A stretch of DNA of 42,773 nt, from positions 1-42,773 of the forward strand of contig JAFLTF010000009.1 of assembly GCA_022510585.1 (NCBI GenBank). Reading direction: 5' to 3'. The stretch comes from Lachnospiraceae bacterium. GTDB taxonomy: Bacteria; Bacillota; Clostridia; Lachnospirales; Lachnospiraceae. Below, piece by piece: positions 32,106 through 42,020 of this stretch. The translations under genes were made by a program, and so were the position numbers. Positions within the stretch are counted from its first letter, which is position 1, and the number at the start of each line of letters is the position of its first letter. A model generated the notes under the pieces. It was not told the origin of the DNA. It was given only the letters and a program-made list of their open reading frames with translations, and made no database searches.

Positions 32106-34151
32106 ATGAATATTACCGCGTTAAAAGGGATTGGGGAAAAAACAGCTAAGCTTTTTGCAAAGCTGAATATTACTGATATTGAGGATTTGCTTCGCTATTA
32201 TCCGAGAGATTATGAACGGTTTTCGCCGCCCCTTTCTATAGCAGAGATTTCTACCGGAGAGCGGAATGCTATTTGCGCTATGATCACCGGAAATATAGCG
32301 GTAAAACATGTCAGGAATCTGAGTATTTTGAATTTTACCGTGCAGGATGCTACCGGTATGATACAGATGACTTATTTTAATATGCCCTATCTCAAAAATA
32401 CGCTAAAAAAGGGGACATTTTACATTTTCTACGGATTGCCTCAAAAGAAGGGAAACCACCTTGTTATGGAGCAGGCAAGGATTTTTCAGCCGGAAGAATA
32501 TGAAAAACTTACCAGGCAGTTAGTACCCAAATACGTTTTGACAAAAGGACTAAGTAATCATACGGTCACCAAAGCAGTGAAACAGGCTTTTGAACTACAT
32601 ACTGCAAGGGAGGACTTTCTGCCGGAAGAAATCATACAAAAATATCAATATCTGCCGAGAATAAAGGCCATGTATCAGATGCATTTTCCGACAGATGAAA
32701 AAGAACTGATAGAAGCTCGTAAAAGACTTGTTTTTGATGAATTTTTCCTTTTTATTTTGATGTTACGCAGATGTCAATCGGAAAATAATGTGTTGCCAAA
32801 CCATTATAAAATGATGGAAACTGCCGATACAGTGCGATTAATAGAGGCACTTCCCTATAAACTGACGAATGCACAGGTCAAAGTCTGGACACAGATCAAA
32901 GAAGATTTAGACAGTGATGCAGTCATGAACAGGCTGATTCAGGGAGATGTAGGCTCAGGAAAGACAATTTTAGCCTTTCTGTCGCTTATAATGTGTTCGG
33001 CTAACGGCTGTCAGGGTGCGATGATGGCGCCCACAGAAGTTCTGGCAAAGCAGCATTTTGAATCTCTTTTGCAATTAAAAGAAAAATATAAACTTCACAT
33101 CAATCCCGTCCTGCTGACAGGTTCCACCACGGCAAAGGACAGAAAATATATCTATGAACAGATTGCAAACGGTGAAGCGGACATCTGTATAGGTACACAT
33201 GCCCTGATTCAGGAAAAAGTAATTTATCATAAGCTGGCCTTAGTCATTACAGATGAGCAACATCGTTTCGGCGTCAGGCAGCGGGAAACATTGGCAGAAA
33301 AAGGGGCTGTTCCGCATGTTCTTGTTATGAGTGCAACTCCGATTCCCAGGACGCTTGCCATTATTTTATATGGGGATCTCCATATTTCCGTGCTGGATGA
33401 ACTTCCCGCAAACAGATTGAAAATAAAAAATTGTGTTGTGGGAACTTCTTATCGGCATACGGCCTACCGCTTCATAGAGAAAGAAGTAAATGCCGGGAGA
33501 CAGGTTTATGTCATCTGTCCCATGGTGGATGCCGGAGAGATGGATGAATTGGAGGATGTTATCTCTTATACCGAAAAGCTCAGGGCAGAATTACCCCCCT
33601 CTATTCAAATAGCCTCTCTGCACGGCAGAATGAAATCTGCGCAAAAGAACCGGATCATGGAAGAGTTCAAGGAACATCACATTGATGTTCTGGTATCTAC
33701 CACAGTTATTGAAGTGGGTATCAATGTGCCCAATGCAACCGTTATGATGGTGGAAAATGCGGAACGATTCGGACTTGCCCAGCTACATCAGCTGCGCGGG
33801 CGTGTGGGTCGCGGTGAACATCAGTCCTATTGTATTTTTATCAGCACATCCGAAAAAGAGTCCACTATAAAAAGATTGAAAATTTTAAATGAATCGAATG
33901 ACGGTTTTTATATATCCAGTCAGGATTTAAAATTGCGTGGACCCGGAGATTTGTTCGGTATCAGGCAGAGCGGAGATTTGCAATTTGAATTGGGCGATGT
34001 TTTTCAGGATGCCTCCATATTACAACTTGCCAGTGAGGAAGTGGAGACAATACTTTCGGAGGATCCGGATCTATCGGAAAATAAATACGGACCGATCCGT
34101 ATGATTTTGAATGATATCGGCACAAATGCTGTTGACTTTAGAACCATCTAA
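32106..34151 (+). CDS. recG: ATP-dependent DNA helicase RecG
   Basis: A 681-residue superfamily 2 helicase from ATG 32106; GAGGA lies about 6 nt upstream and the TTG at 32094 precedes that site. The N-terminal wedge/OB domain starts LKGIGEKTAKLFAKLNI. Motifs are Walker A GDVGSGKT (about residue 280), II TDEQHRFGVRQR (about 381), III MSATPIPRTLA and the late pair VSTTVIEVGINVPNATVMMV and LHQLRGRVGRGEHQSYC. LKLRGPGDLFGIRQSG marks the C-terminus. It remodels stalled replication forks. Its final codons carry the -35 box for the degV promoter. Confidence 0.97.
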   Translation: MNITALKGIGEKTAKLFAKLNITDIEDLLRYYPRDYERFSPPLSIAEISTGERNAICAMITGNIAVKHVRNLSILNFTVQDATGMIQMTYFNMPYLKNTLKKGTFYIFYGLPQKKGNHLVMEQARIFQPEEYEKLTRQLVPKYVLTKGLSNHTVTKAVKQAFELHTAREDFLPEEIIQKYQYLPRIKAMYQMHFPTDEKELIEARKRLVFDEFFLFILMLRRCQSENNVLPNHYKMMETADTVRLIEALPYKLTNAQVKVWTQIKEDLDSDAVMNRLIQGDVGSGKTILAFLSLIMCSANGCQGAMMAPTEVLAKQHFESLLQLKEKYKLHINPVLLTGSTTAKDRKYIYEQIANGEADICIGTHALIQEKVIYHKLALVITDEQHRFGVRQRETLAEKGAVPHVLVMSATPIPRTLAIILYGDLHISVLDELPANRLKIKNCVVGTSYRHTAYRFIEKEVNAGRQVYVICPMVDAGEMDELEDVISYTEKLRAELPPSIQIASLHGRMKSAQKNRIMEEFKEHHIDVLVSTTVIEVGINVPNATVMMVENAERFGLAQLHQLRGRVGRGEHQSYCIFISTSEKESTIKRLKILNESNDGFYISSQDLKLRGPGDLFGIRQSGDLQFELGDVFQDASILQLASEEVETILSEDPDLSENKYGPIRMILNDIGTNAVDFRTI

Positions 34152-34160
34152 ACGTAAACT
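34132..34160 (+). promoter_or_regulatory. Sigma-A-type promoter of the degV gene
   Basis: TTGACT (34132-34137), inside the end of recG, and TAAACT (34155-34160) are separated by 17 bases. The -10 hexamer is identical to that proposed for trpS. Transcription would start about 40 nt before the degV ATG. Confidence 0.6.
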
Positions 34161-34203
34161 GAGAATATGGCATAAATATTAGATGTATTAATGGAGGCAG
34201 AAT

Positions 34204-35064
34204 ATGTCAAAGATTGCAATCGTTACAGACAGCAATAGCGGAATTACACAATCACAGGCAAAAGAAATGGGAATTTCGGTCCTTCCTATGCCGTTTATGA
34301 TCAATGAAACGACTTATTATGAAGATATCACGTTGGGACAACCGGAATTTTATGAAAAATTAGAACAGGGAGCTGATGTCATTACAAGTCAGCCAACGCC
34401 GGAATCCATTTTGGATCTTTGGAACGAACTGCTGAAAGAGTACGATGAGATTGTGCATATTCCCATGTCCAGCGGCTTAAGCGGTTCCTGTCAAAGCGCG
34501 CTCATGCTTGCGGAAGATTATGACGGCAGGGTACAGGTTGTCAACAACCAGCGGATATCCGTTACGCAAAGGCAGTCTGTGCTGGACACGATAGCGCTTA
34601 CAGAACGCGGCATGAATGCTGCCCAGATCAAAGATTTCTTGGAAAAGGACAAGTATAATTCCAGTATTTATATCATGCTGGATACTTTATATTATCTGAA
34701 AAAAGGCGGCAGGATCACTCCGGCGGCGGCAGCGCTCGGAACACTTCTGAAATTGAAGCCCGTACTGCAGATCCAGGGGGAGAAGCTGGATGCTTTTGCC
34801 AAAGCACGTACAACCTCACAGGGGAAATCCATCATGATCAATGCCATCCGCAATGATATGAATAATCGTTTTGGCGGTGCAACCCCGGATAATATCTGGC
34901 TGTCAATAGCATATACCTATGATTTGGATGCTGCCAATCAGTTTAAAAAGGAAGCAGAAGAAGCATTTCCCGGATTCGAAATCCATATGGATCCTCTGTC
35001 TTTGAGTGTATCCTGTCATATCGGCCCCGGCTCCTTAGCGTTAGCATGTTGTAAGAAAATTTGA
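34204..35064 (+). CDS. DegV family fatty-acid-binding protein (FakB-like)
   Basis: A 286-residue DegV-fold protein. The N-terminal SKIAIVTDSNSGITQSQAKE begins the typical lipid-binding domain; VITSQPTPESI and IPMSSGLSGSCQSA supply the conserved Ser/Thr residues that hold the fatty acid head group. LYYLKKGGRITPAAAALG and GPGSLALAC are further family marks. Such proteins present fatty acids to FakA for phosphorylation, and a FakA-like gene is present upstream in the window, separated by recG. GGAGG lies 7 nt from the start. Confidence 0.92.
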   Translation: MSKIAIVTDSNSGITQSQAKEMGISVLPMPFMINETTYYEDITLGQPEFYEKLEQGADVITSQPTPESILDLWNELLKEYDEIVHIPMSSGLSGSCQSALMLAEDYDGRVQVVNNQRISVTQRQSVLDTIALTERGMNAAQIKDFLEKDKYNSSIYIMLDTLYYLKKGGRITPAAAALGTLLKLKPVLQIQGEKLDAFAKARTTSQGKSIMINAIRNDMNNRFGGATPDNIWLSIAYTYDLDAANQFKKEAEEAFPGFEIHMDPLSLSVSCHIGPGSLALACCKKI

Positions 35065-35083
35065 AAGGCAGAATCAAATATCG

Positions 35084-36547
35084 ATGTATGAGAAGGTAGA
35101 TTTTGATCAGATTGATATCTCAGGTGCAGTGCCGGAAGAAGAACCTGCAAAACAATATTATTACATAGCCAAATCCAGAAGATATATCAAGGAAATGAGT
35201 GAAAAACTGGGACGGCCCATGCGCTGTGCCGTTGTGACATTCGGTTGTCAGATGAATGCCAGGGATTCGGAAAAACTGGCGGGCATTCTTGGAAAGGTCG
35301 GCTATGAAATGACCGAATCGGAAGAAGAAGCGGACTTTGTTATTTATAATACCTGTACGGTCAGGGATAATGCAAATCAACGGGTCTATGGCAGACTGGG
35401 TTATGTCGGCAGCTTGAAGAAGAAAAACCCGCATTTAAAGATTGCTTTATGCGGCTGCATGATGCAGGAACAGTCTGTTATCGATAAAATCAAGAAAAGT
35501 TACCGGTTTGTGGATTTGATTTTTGGCACGCACAACATTTATAAATTTGCACAGCTCTTTCATACCATGCTTGAAAATCCGGATGAAACAATCATTGATA
35601 TCTGGAAGGAAACAGATCGCATTGTGGAGGAACTGCCCGTCAGCCGGAAATATTTTTATAAATCCGGCATCAATATCATGTTTGGCTGTAATAATTTCTG
35701 CAGTTATTGTATCGTTCCTTATGTCAGAGGCAGAGAACGCAGCAGAAAGCCGGATGAGATCATTGAAGAGATCAAACAGTTGGCAGATGACGGTGTTGTA
35801 GAGATCATGCTGCTTGGACAGAATGTCAATTCTTATGGCAGGAATCTTGAACCCTCCGTTACCTTTGCCGAGCTTTTACAGGAAATAGAAAAGATCGACG
35901 GCATTAAAAGAATCCGTTTTATGACATCTCATCCGAAAGATCTCTCCGAAGAATTGATCCATGTGATTAGAGATTCCAAGAAAATATGCCGCCATTTGCA
36001 CCTTCCCCTGCAATCCGGTTCTGATAGGATATTACGGGCAATGAACAGGAAATATACCAAAGAGCAATATCTTTCGTTAGTTGAAAAAATCAAGAGGGAA
36101 ATCCCTGATATAGCGATTACAACTGACATTATCGTAGGTTTCCCCGGAGAGAGTGCAGCCGATGTGGATGAAACCATCGATGTCGTAAAAAAAGTCGGTT
36201 ATGATAATGCTTTTACTTTTCAATATTCTAAGCGGACAGGAACAAAGGCGGCGGAAATGGAAAATCAAGTGCCGCAAGAAGTCGTGAAAGCTAATTTTGA
36301 CCGTTTATTAAAAGTGGTACAAGACACGGCGAAGGAAAGAGCGCTTTTATTACAGGGGAAAATAATGGAAGCATTGGTAGAGGATATCAATGAACAAGAT
36401 TCTTCTCTGGTGACAGGAAGACTTTCCAACAATATGCTGGTTCATTTCCCGGGCACTGCATCCTATATAGGTAAACTGATGAAGGTTTCTTTGGATGAAT
36501 GCCACGGTTTCTATTATACCGGGCATGTTACGGAAATTTTATCCTGA
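35084..36547 (+). CDS. miaB: tRNA-2-methylthio-N6-dimethylallyladenosine synthase MiaB
   Basis: A 487-residue radical SAM methylthiotransferase. It has a polar N-terminal extension of about 45 residues (EKVDFDQIDISGAVPEEEP and onward) before the MTTase domain VTFGCQMNARDSEK. Two further conserved Cys follow in YNTCTVRDNA and ALCGCMMQEQS, together binding the auxiliary cluster. The radical SAM triad is GCNNFCSYCIVPYVRGRERS (about residue 202). A C-terminal TRAM domain ends the protein. It thiomethylates i6A37 of tRNAs after MiaA, which is encoded 4.5 kb downstream in the same run of genes. The start lacks a strong ribosome binding site. Confidence 0.96.
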   Translation: MYEKVDFDQIDISGAVPEEEPAKQYYYIAKSRRYIKEMSEKLGRPMRCAVVTFGCQMNARDSEKLAGILGKVGYEMTESEEEADFVIYNTCTVRDNANQRVYGRLGYVGSLKKKNPHLKIALCGCMMQEQSVIDKIKKSYRFVDLIFGTHNIYKFAQLFHTMLENPDETIIDIWKETDRIVEELPVSRKYFYKSGINIMFGCNNFCSYCIVPYVRGRERSRKPDEIIEEIKQLADDGVVEIMLLGQNVNSYGRNLEPSVTFAELLQEIEKIDGIKRIRFMTSHPKDLSEELIHVIRDSKKICRHLHLPLQSGSDRILRAMNRKYTKEQYLSLVEKIKREIPDIAITTDIIVGFPGESAADVDETIDVVKKVGYDNAFTFQYSKRTGTKAAEMENQVPQEVVKANFDRLLKVVQDTAKERALLLQGKIMEALVEDINEQDSSLVTGRLSNNMLVHFPGTASYIGKLMKVSLDECHGFYYTGHVTEILS

Positions 36548-36573
36548 TAAAAATAAGAAAGACGGTAAGAGAC

Positions 36574-39225
36574 ATGGCAGAGTTCACGCCCATGATGCAG
36601 CAATATATGGAAACCAAAAAAGAATACCCTGATTGTATTCTTTTTTATCGTCTCGGCGATTTCTATGAAATGTTCTTTGAAGATGCACAGGTGGTATCCA
36701 AAGAGTTGGAACTTACGTTGACCGGTAAAAGCTGCGGGCAGGAAGAACGTGCGCCCATGTGCGGCGTTCCCTATCATGCCGTAGACGGATATCTCAACAA
36801 ACTGGTATCGAAAGGCTATAAGGTTGCCATCTGTGAACAGGTTGAGGATCCAAAGGAAGCAAAGGGAATCGTAAAACGTGAGGTGGTTCGGATCGTGACA
36901 CCCGGTACGAACCTGAACATTCAGGCAATGGATGCCTCCAGAAATAATTATATCCTTTGCATTTCTTATTTTGCCGGAAAAACCGGCATTTCAATTGCGG
37001 ATGTAACTACCGGTGATTATTATCTGACAGAAGTGGAAGATCTTCGTAAACTACAGGATGAGATCAATAAATATACCCCTTCTGAGATCATCTGCAACGA
37101 AGCTTTTTTAGTCAGCGGATTTGATACGGAAAGTCTGAAAAGCCGCTTTGATGTTGCAATTTATTCTCTGGCAAACCATTACTTTGATGAAGAATCCTGT
37201 AAAAAATGTCTGCTGAAACACTTTCATGTCACCTCCTTAACCGGTCTGGGAATCGAAGATTTTCCGATTGGTCTGATTGCCGCAGGAGCCTTGCTGCAAT
37301 ATCTCTATGAAACGCAGATGACATCTTTGGATCATTTTACGCATCTGTATCCCTATCTGACCAGTAAATACATGCTGCTTGACAGCGCTACCACAAGAAA
37401 TCTGGAACTTTTGGAAACTTTGCGTGAGAAGCAGAAGAAAGGGTCTCTTCTGGGCGTTCTTGACAGAACAAAGACGGCCATGGGCGGAAGACTATTGAGA
37501 AAATATATCGAGCAGCCCTTAATCGATAAAATAACCATTGAAAAACGACTGGATGCGGTAGAAGAACTCTGTAATAACAGTATGCTTCGGGATGAACTGA
37601 GAGAATATTTGAATCCGATTTATGATTTGGAAAGACTGCTTGGAAAAGTCAGCTATCGTACGGCAAATCCAAGAGACTTAATTGCTTTTCGCGGTTCTTT
37701 GGAAATGCTTCCTTCCATCAAAACGATCTTGCAGGATGCAAATTCTGATTTATTACGGGAAATCCAGTGCGAACTGGATGATTTGTCGGATTTGTTTCAT
37801 TTGATAGATGATGCCATTATTGAGGAGCCGCCGCTTGCCATCAAAGAAGGCGGTATCATCAAAGATGGCTTTCATAAAACGGTGGATGAGCTTAGAATCG
37901 CCAAAACAGAGGGTAAGAATTGGTTGGCGGCTCTGGAGAATGAAGATAAGGAACGAAGCGGCATCAAAAATTTAAGGATAAAATATAATAAGGTCTTCGG
38001 ATATTATTTTGAGGTGACTAATTCCTATAAGGATCTGGTCCCGGCAGATTATATCCGCAAACAGACGCTTGCCAATGCAGAGCGGTATACAACGCCCCGG
38101 CTCAAAGAGTTGGAAGATACCATTTTGAACGCAGAGGACAAGCTGCATTCTCTGGAATACGATATTTTCTGTGAGGTAAGGGAAAAGATTGCCTCACAGA
38201 TTGAAAGGATCCAACAAACGGCACGGGCAATTGCCAGATTGGATGTCTTTGCTTCTTTTTCTTATGTGGCCGAGCGAAATCATTACATCAGACCGACGCT
38301 CAATGAAAAAGGTATCATTCATATAAAGGATGGCAGACATCCGGTCGTAGAGCAAATGATACAAAATGATATGTTTATTTCCAATGATACGTATCTGGAC
38401 AATAATAAACATTGCATAGCTGTTATTACCGGCCCCAATATGGCCGGGAAATCAACTTATATGAGACAGAGTGCTTTGATCGTTCTGTTAGCGCAGATAG
38501 GGGCATTTGTCCCTGCCAAAAAAGCGGATATCGGTATTGTGGACAGGATCTTCACAAGGGTTGGCGCCTCCGATGATCTCGCAAGCGGCCAATCCACTTT
38601 TATGGTGGAAATGAATGAGGTGGCAAACATCCTTCGAAATGCCACGTCTGACAGCCTCCTGATCTTAGATGAGATTGGAAGAGGAACCTCTACTTTTGAC
38701 GGACTCAGCATAGCCTGGGCAGTCATAGAGCATATCAGTAATCGAAAGCTTCTGGGTGCCAAAACCCTTTTTGCAACACATTATCACGAATTGACCGAGC
38801 TGGAAGGCAAAATAGGGAATGTTAATAATTACTGTATTGCCGTGAAAGAAAAGGGAGATGACATTGTATTTCTTCGCAAGATCATCAAAGGCGGGGCTGA
38901 CAAGAGTTACGGCATTCAGGTGGCCAAACTGGCCGGTGTGCCCGATATGGTAATTGACAGAGCCAAAGAAATCGTAGAACAGCTGAGTGATAATGATATT
39001 ACGGAAAAAGTGCAGCAGATAGAAATCAATATCAAAAATGAAAAAAAGAAAGTCGTCAAATATGATGAGATCGATCTGGAGCAGATATCATTATTTGATA
39101 CCGTAAAAGATGAAGATGTGTTACAAGAACTAAAGGATATCGATATCCAGAATCTGACGCCGGTGGATGCGCTTAATACATTGTATCGGCTGCAAAACAA
39201 GCTGAAAAACCGATGGCAGGTTTGA
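36574..39225 (+). CDS. mutS: DNA mismatch repair protein MutS
   Basis: An 883-residue protein. I use ATG 36574 (MAEFTPMMQQYMETK), the family start; the 25 extra codons in the ORF track overlap miaB and match nothing. The mismatch-binding domain carries LGDFYEMFFEDA, with the Phe-x-Glu pair that wedges into mismatches. The ATPase has GPNMAGKSTYMRQ (about residue 619), LDEIGRGTSTFDG and FATHYHEL. Near the C-terminus EQISLFD matches the beta-clamp-binding consensus. It recognises mismatches and recruits MutL, encoded 15 nt downstream. The ribosome binding site is weak. Confidence 0.97.
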   Translation: MAEFTPMMQQYMETKKEYPDCILFYRLGDFYEMFFEDAQVVSKELELTLTGKSCGQEERAPMCGVPYHAVDGYLNKLVSKGYKVAICEQVEDPKEAKGIVKREVVRIVTPGTNLNIQAMDASRNNYILCISYFAGKTGISIADVTTGDYYLTEVEDLRKLQDEINKYTPSEIICNEAFLVSGFDTESLKSRFDVAIYSLANHYFDEESCKKCLLKHFHVTSLTGLGIEDFPIGLIAAGALLQYLYETQMTSLDHFTHLYPYLTSKYMLLDSATTRNLELLETLREKQKKGSLLGVLDRTKTAMGGRLLRKYIEQPLIDKITIEKRLDAVEELCNNSMLRDELREYLNPIYDLERLLGKVSYRTANPRDLIAFRGSLEMLPSIKTILQDANSDLLREIQCELDDLSDLFHLIDDAIIEEPPLAIKEGGIIKDGFHKTVDELRIAKTEGKNWLAALENEDKERSGIKNLRIKYNKVFGYYFEVTNSYKDLVPADYIRKQTLANAERYTTPRLKELEDTILNAEDKLHSLEYDIFCEVREKIASQIERIQQTARAIARLDVFASFSYVAERNHYIRPTLNEKGIIHIKDGRHPVVEQMIQNDMFISNDTYLDNNKHCIAVITGPNMAGKSTYMRQSALIVLLAQIGAFVPAKKADIGIVDRIFTRVGASDDLASGQSTFMVEMNEVANILRNATSDSLLILDEIGRGTSTFDGLSIAWAVIEHISNRKLLGAKTLFATHYHELTELEGKIGNVNNYCIAVKEKGDDIVFLRKIIKGGADKSYGIQVAKLAGVPDMVIDRAKEIVEQLSDNDITEKVQQIEINIKNEKKKVVKYDEIDLEQISLFDTVKDEDVLQELKDIDIQNLTPVDALNTLYRLQNKLKNRWQV

Positions 39226-39240
39226 ATATGAGGATGGAAA

Positions 39241-41001
39241 ATGAAGATCAATATCTTAGACAATCAGACAATTGATAAGATTGCTGCCGGAGAAGTAGTA
39301 GAACGTCCCGCAAGCGTAGTAAAAGAACTGGTAGAAAACGCAATTGATTCCGGAGCGGATGCCGTTACGGTTGAAATCAAGGACGGAGGGACTACACTGA
39401 TCCGTGTGACCGATAATGGATGCGGCATTGAAAAATCCCAAATAAGGAATGCCTTTTTACGCCATGCTACCAGTAAAATTACTTCAGCCGAAGATTTGAC
39501 TGACTTGGTCAGTCTAGGATTTCGAGGAGAAGCCCTTGCCAGTATTGCCGCTGTTTCTATGGTAGAAGTTATTTCCAAAGTAAAAGAAGATCTGACCGGC
39601 ATCCGCTATGTAATAGAAGGCGGCATCGAAAAGGATTTGGAAGAGATCGGTGCGCCGGAGGGAACAACGATCCTTGTCAGAAATCTTTTTTACAATACGC
39701 CGCCCCGCAGGAAATTTCTGAAACAGCCTCAAACGGAAGGTTCCTATGTAGCGGATCTGATGGAACATCTGGCTTTGTCCCATCCTCAGATTTCATTTCA
39801 TTTCATTGCAAATAATCAAAATAAATTCCATACCCCCGGTAATGGGGATCTGAAAGAAATTATTTATCGTATTTACGGGAAAGATATTGTGAGGGAACTT
39901 CAGGAAATCCATGTACAGAGAGACGGTTTTTCTATAGACGGTTTTCTTGGCAAGCCGATCATTAACCGTTCCAATCGGAATTACGAGCTTTTTTATATTA
40001 ACGGCAGATATATCAAAAACAATTTGATCAGCAAAGCGGTGGAAGACGGATACAGGGAATATTTGATGCAGCATAAATTCCCTTTCTGTATTCTACATTT
40101 TAATATTGATACAAAACTGATCGATGTCAATGTACACCCTACCAAAATGGAAGTAAGAATTGCCGACGGCCAGAAGTTTTATGAAATGATACAGGAGATC
40201 ATCTATGAATCTCTGCATCAGCGGGAAATGATACCGGAAGTAACTTTTGCACCAGAAAAAACGTCACCGGTCTCCAAAATGCCTGCCGCGCCGGAACCGT
40301 TTGAAACAAGGAGAATTGCTGCTGCTTTGCCCGTTGAGACTGTAAAGGAGCCTGTGCATTATCAGTCCAAACCTGAGCAGCTTGATCTATTTGACAATGT
40401 GCTGCTTTCCCCAAAAGCAAGGGAACATTTTGAGATCATCGGGCAGTTATTTGAGACTTACTGGCTGATATCCTATCAGGATAAACTGCTGATCATTGAT
40501 CAGCATGCTGCTCATGAAAAGGTAAAATATGAACGGTTTATCAAACATTTTCAAACACACGATATTGTGTCACAAAACCTGAATCCTCCTGTGATCATTA
40601 CGTTAAATGGACGGGAAAAGGAATGCTTATTACAAAATAAGGATCATTTTGAATCTCTTGGGTTTGTATTGGAAGAATTTGGCGGCAGTGATTATGCCTT
40701 ATCCGGTGTGCCGTTAGATTTATACGGTTATCGGGAAACGGAATTTTTTTATGATATATTGGATGAATTGATTCAGGAGACAGTTTCCGGAACACCGGAA
40801 AACATCCGTATGAAAATAGCTTCCCTCGCCTGTAAGGCCGCCGTAAAAGGGAACAGCCGCATGTCCGTGCAAGAGGCGGAAGTATTGATCGATGAACTGC
40901 TTACTTTGGATAATCCTTACAATTGTCCGCACGGAAGACCGACTATTATTTCTATGAGTAAAACAGAACTGGAAAAAAAATTTAAAAGGATCGTTACATG
41001 A
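39241..41001 (+). CDS. mutL: DNA mismatch repair protein MutL (endonuclease type)
   Basis: A 586-residue GHKL ATPase. The N-terminal domain has IAAGEVVERPASVVKELVEN, DNGCGI, and GFRGEALASI for ATP binding. The C-terminal domain carries DQHAAHEKVKYE (about residue 419), the DQHAxxExxxxE nuclease motif, with the metal-binding CKAAVKG and CPHGRPT motifs. It therefore nicks DNA itself, as expected in a species without MutH. A linker motif QLDLFD (about 379) resembles a beta-clamp-binding site. It lies between mutS (15 nt) and miaA, whose start overlaps its stop (ATGA). Confidence 0.97.
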   Translation: MKINILDNQTIDKIAAGEVVERPASVVKELVENAIDSGADAVTVEIKDGGTTLIRVTDNGCGIEKSQIRNAFLRHATSKITSAEDLTDLVSLGFRGEALASIAAVSMVEVISKVKEDLTGIRYVIEGGIEKDLEEIGAPEGTTILVRNLFYNTPPRRKFLKQPQTEGSYVADLMEHLALSHPQISFHFIANNQNKFHTPGNGDLKEIIYRIYGKDIVRELQEIHVQRDGFSIDGFLGKPIINRSNRNYELFYINGRYIKNNLISKAVEDGYREYLMQHKFPFCILHFNIDTKLIDVNVHPTKMEVRIADGQKFYEMIQEIIYESLHQREMIPEVTFAPEKTSPVSKMPAAPEPFETRRIAAALPVETVKEPVHYQSKPEQLDLFDNVLLSPKAREHFEIIGQLFETYWLISYQDKLLIIDQHAAHEKVKYERFIKHFQTHDIVSQNLNPPVIITLNGREKECLLQNKDHFESLGFVLEEFGGSDYALSGVPLDLYGYRETEFFYDILDELIQETVSGTPENIRMKIASLACKAAVKGNSRMSVQEAEVLIDELLTLDNPYNCPHGRPTIISMSKTELEKKFKRIVT

Positions 41002-42020
41002 TGTGCATAAAAAAACCTTTGGTCATCTTAACGGGACCGACTGCTGTAGGAAAAACCGCACTGTCCGTTTTACTGGCGAACGCCATTGGCGGAGAGATCA
41101 TTTCTGCAGATTCCATGCAGGTGTACCGACATATGGATATCGGTTCTGCCAAGGTCACTTCCGCGGAAATGGCAGGAATACCGCATTATATGATTGATAT
41201 TTTGGAACCTACGGAAGAATTTCATGTGGTAAGTTTTCAGACAATGGCGAAAGATGCCTTACGCCGGATCTATGAAGCTGAAAAAATTCCCATTTTGGTT
41301 GGCGGAACCGGATTTTATATTCAGTCGGTTCTTTATGACATAGATTTTACGGAAACCACGGAAGATGAAGCCCTCAGGGAACGTTTGGAAGAGATTGCAG
41401 AAAAACAGGGCCGGGAAGTTTTATTTGAAATGCTGCGTTTAGTCGATCCGAAGTCCTGTGAGATCATACATGCCAATAACGTGAAACGCGTCATTCGGGC
41501 AATTGAATTTTATGAGAAAACGGGAAAGCCGATTTCGGAACATAATGAACAACAGCATCAAAAAGAATCACCCTATCAATTTGTCTATTTTGTATTAACC
41601 GATGAAAGAAGCCGGTTATATGAACGAATTAATAAAAGAGTGGACAATATGATGCAAAACGGTCTTCTTGAAGAAGTTCAGCATTTGAAGAATATGGGGT
41701 GTACCAAAGACATGGTATCGATGCAGGGCCTTGGATACAAAGAACTGCTGGAATATCTGGATCAGAATTGCACATTGGAGGATGCCGTCTACCGTATCAA
41801 ACGGGATACCAGACATTTTGCCAAGAGGCAGCTGACATGGTTTCGCAAAGAAGAGGATGTCACATGGATCTCCAGACAGGACTTCAGGCATCCTGCTTCC
41901 GAGATGGCACAGTCTTTGACTGTCGCAGAAGAAGACAAACAAATTTTAGCACATATGCTGCAAATTTTAACAGAAAAAGGAATCATATCCAATGGAACAA
42001 CAAGCAAACCTAATGAGTAA
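40998..42020 (+). CDS. miaA: tRNA dimethylallyltransferase MiaA
   Basis: A 340-residue enzyme that adds a dimethylallyl group to A37 of tRNAs reading UNN codons. It has the P-loop GPTAVGKTALSV (about residue 13), ISADSMQVYRHMDIGSAKV, PHYMIDILEP and LVGGTGFYIQSVLYDI. Later VKRVIRAIEFYEKTGKP and RDTRHFAKRQLTWFRKE complete the family. The start may be ATG 40998 or 41001; the first overlaps the mutL stop. Its product is the substrate of MiaB, encoded in the same gene run. The downstream gene starts 29 nt before its stop. Confidence 0.97.
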   Translation: MMCIKKPLVILTGPTAVGKTALSVLLANAIGGEIISADSMQVYRHMDIGSAKVTSAEMAGIPHYMIDILEPTEEFHVVSFQTMAKDALRRIYEAEKIPILVGGTGFYIQSVLYDIDFTETTEDEALRERLEEIAEKQGREVLFEMLRLVDPKSCEIIHANNVKRVIRAIEFYEKTGKPISEHNEQQHQKESPYQFVYFVLTDERSRLYERINKRVDNMMQNGLLEEVQHLKNMGCTKDMVSMQGLGYKELLEYLDQNCTLEDAVYRIKRDTRHFAKRQLTWFRKEEDVTWISRQDFRHPASEMAQSLTVAEEDKQILAHMLQILTEKGIISNGTTSKPNE

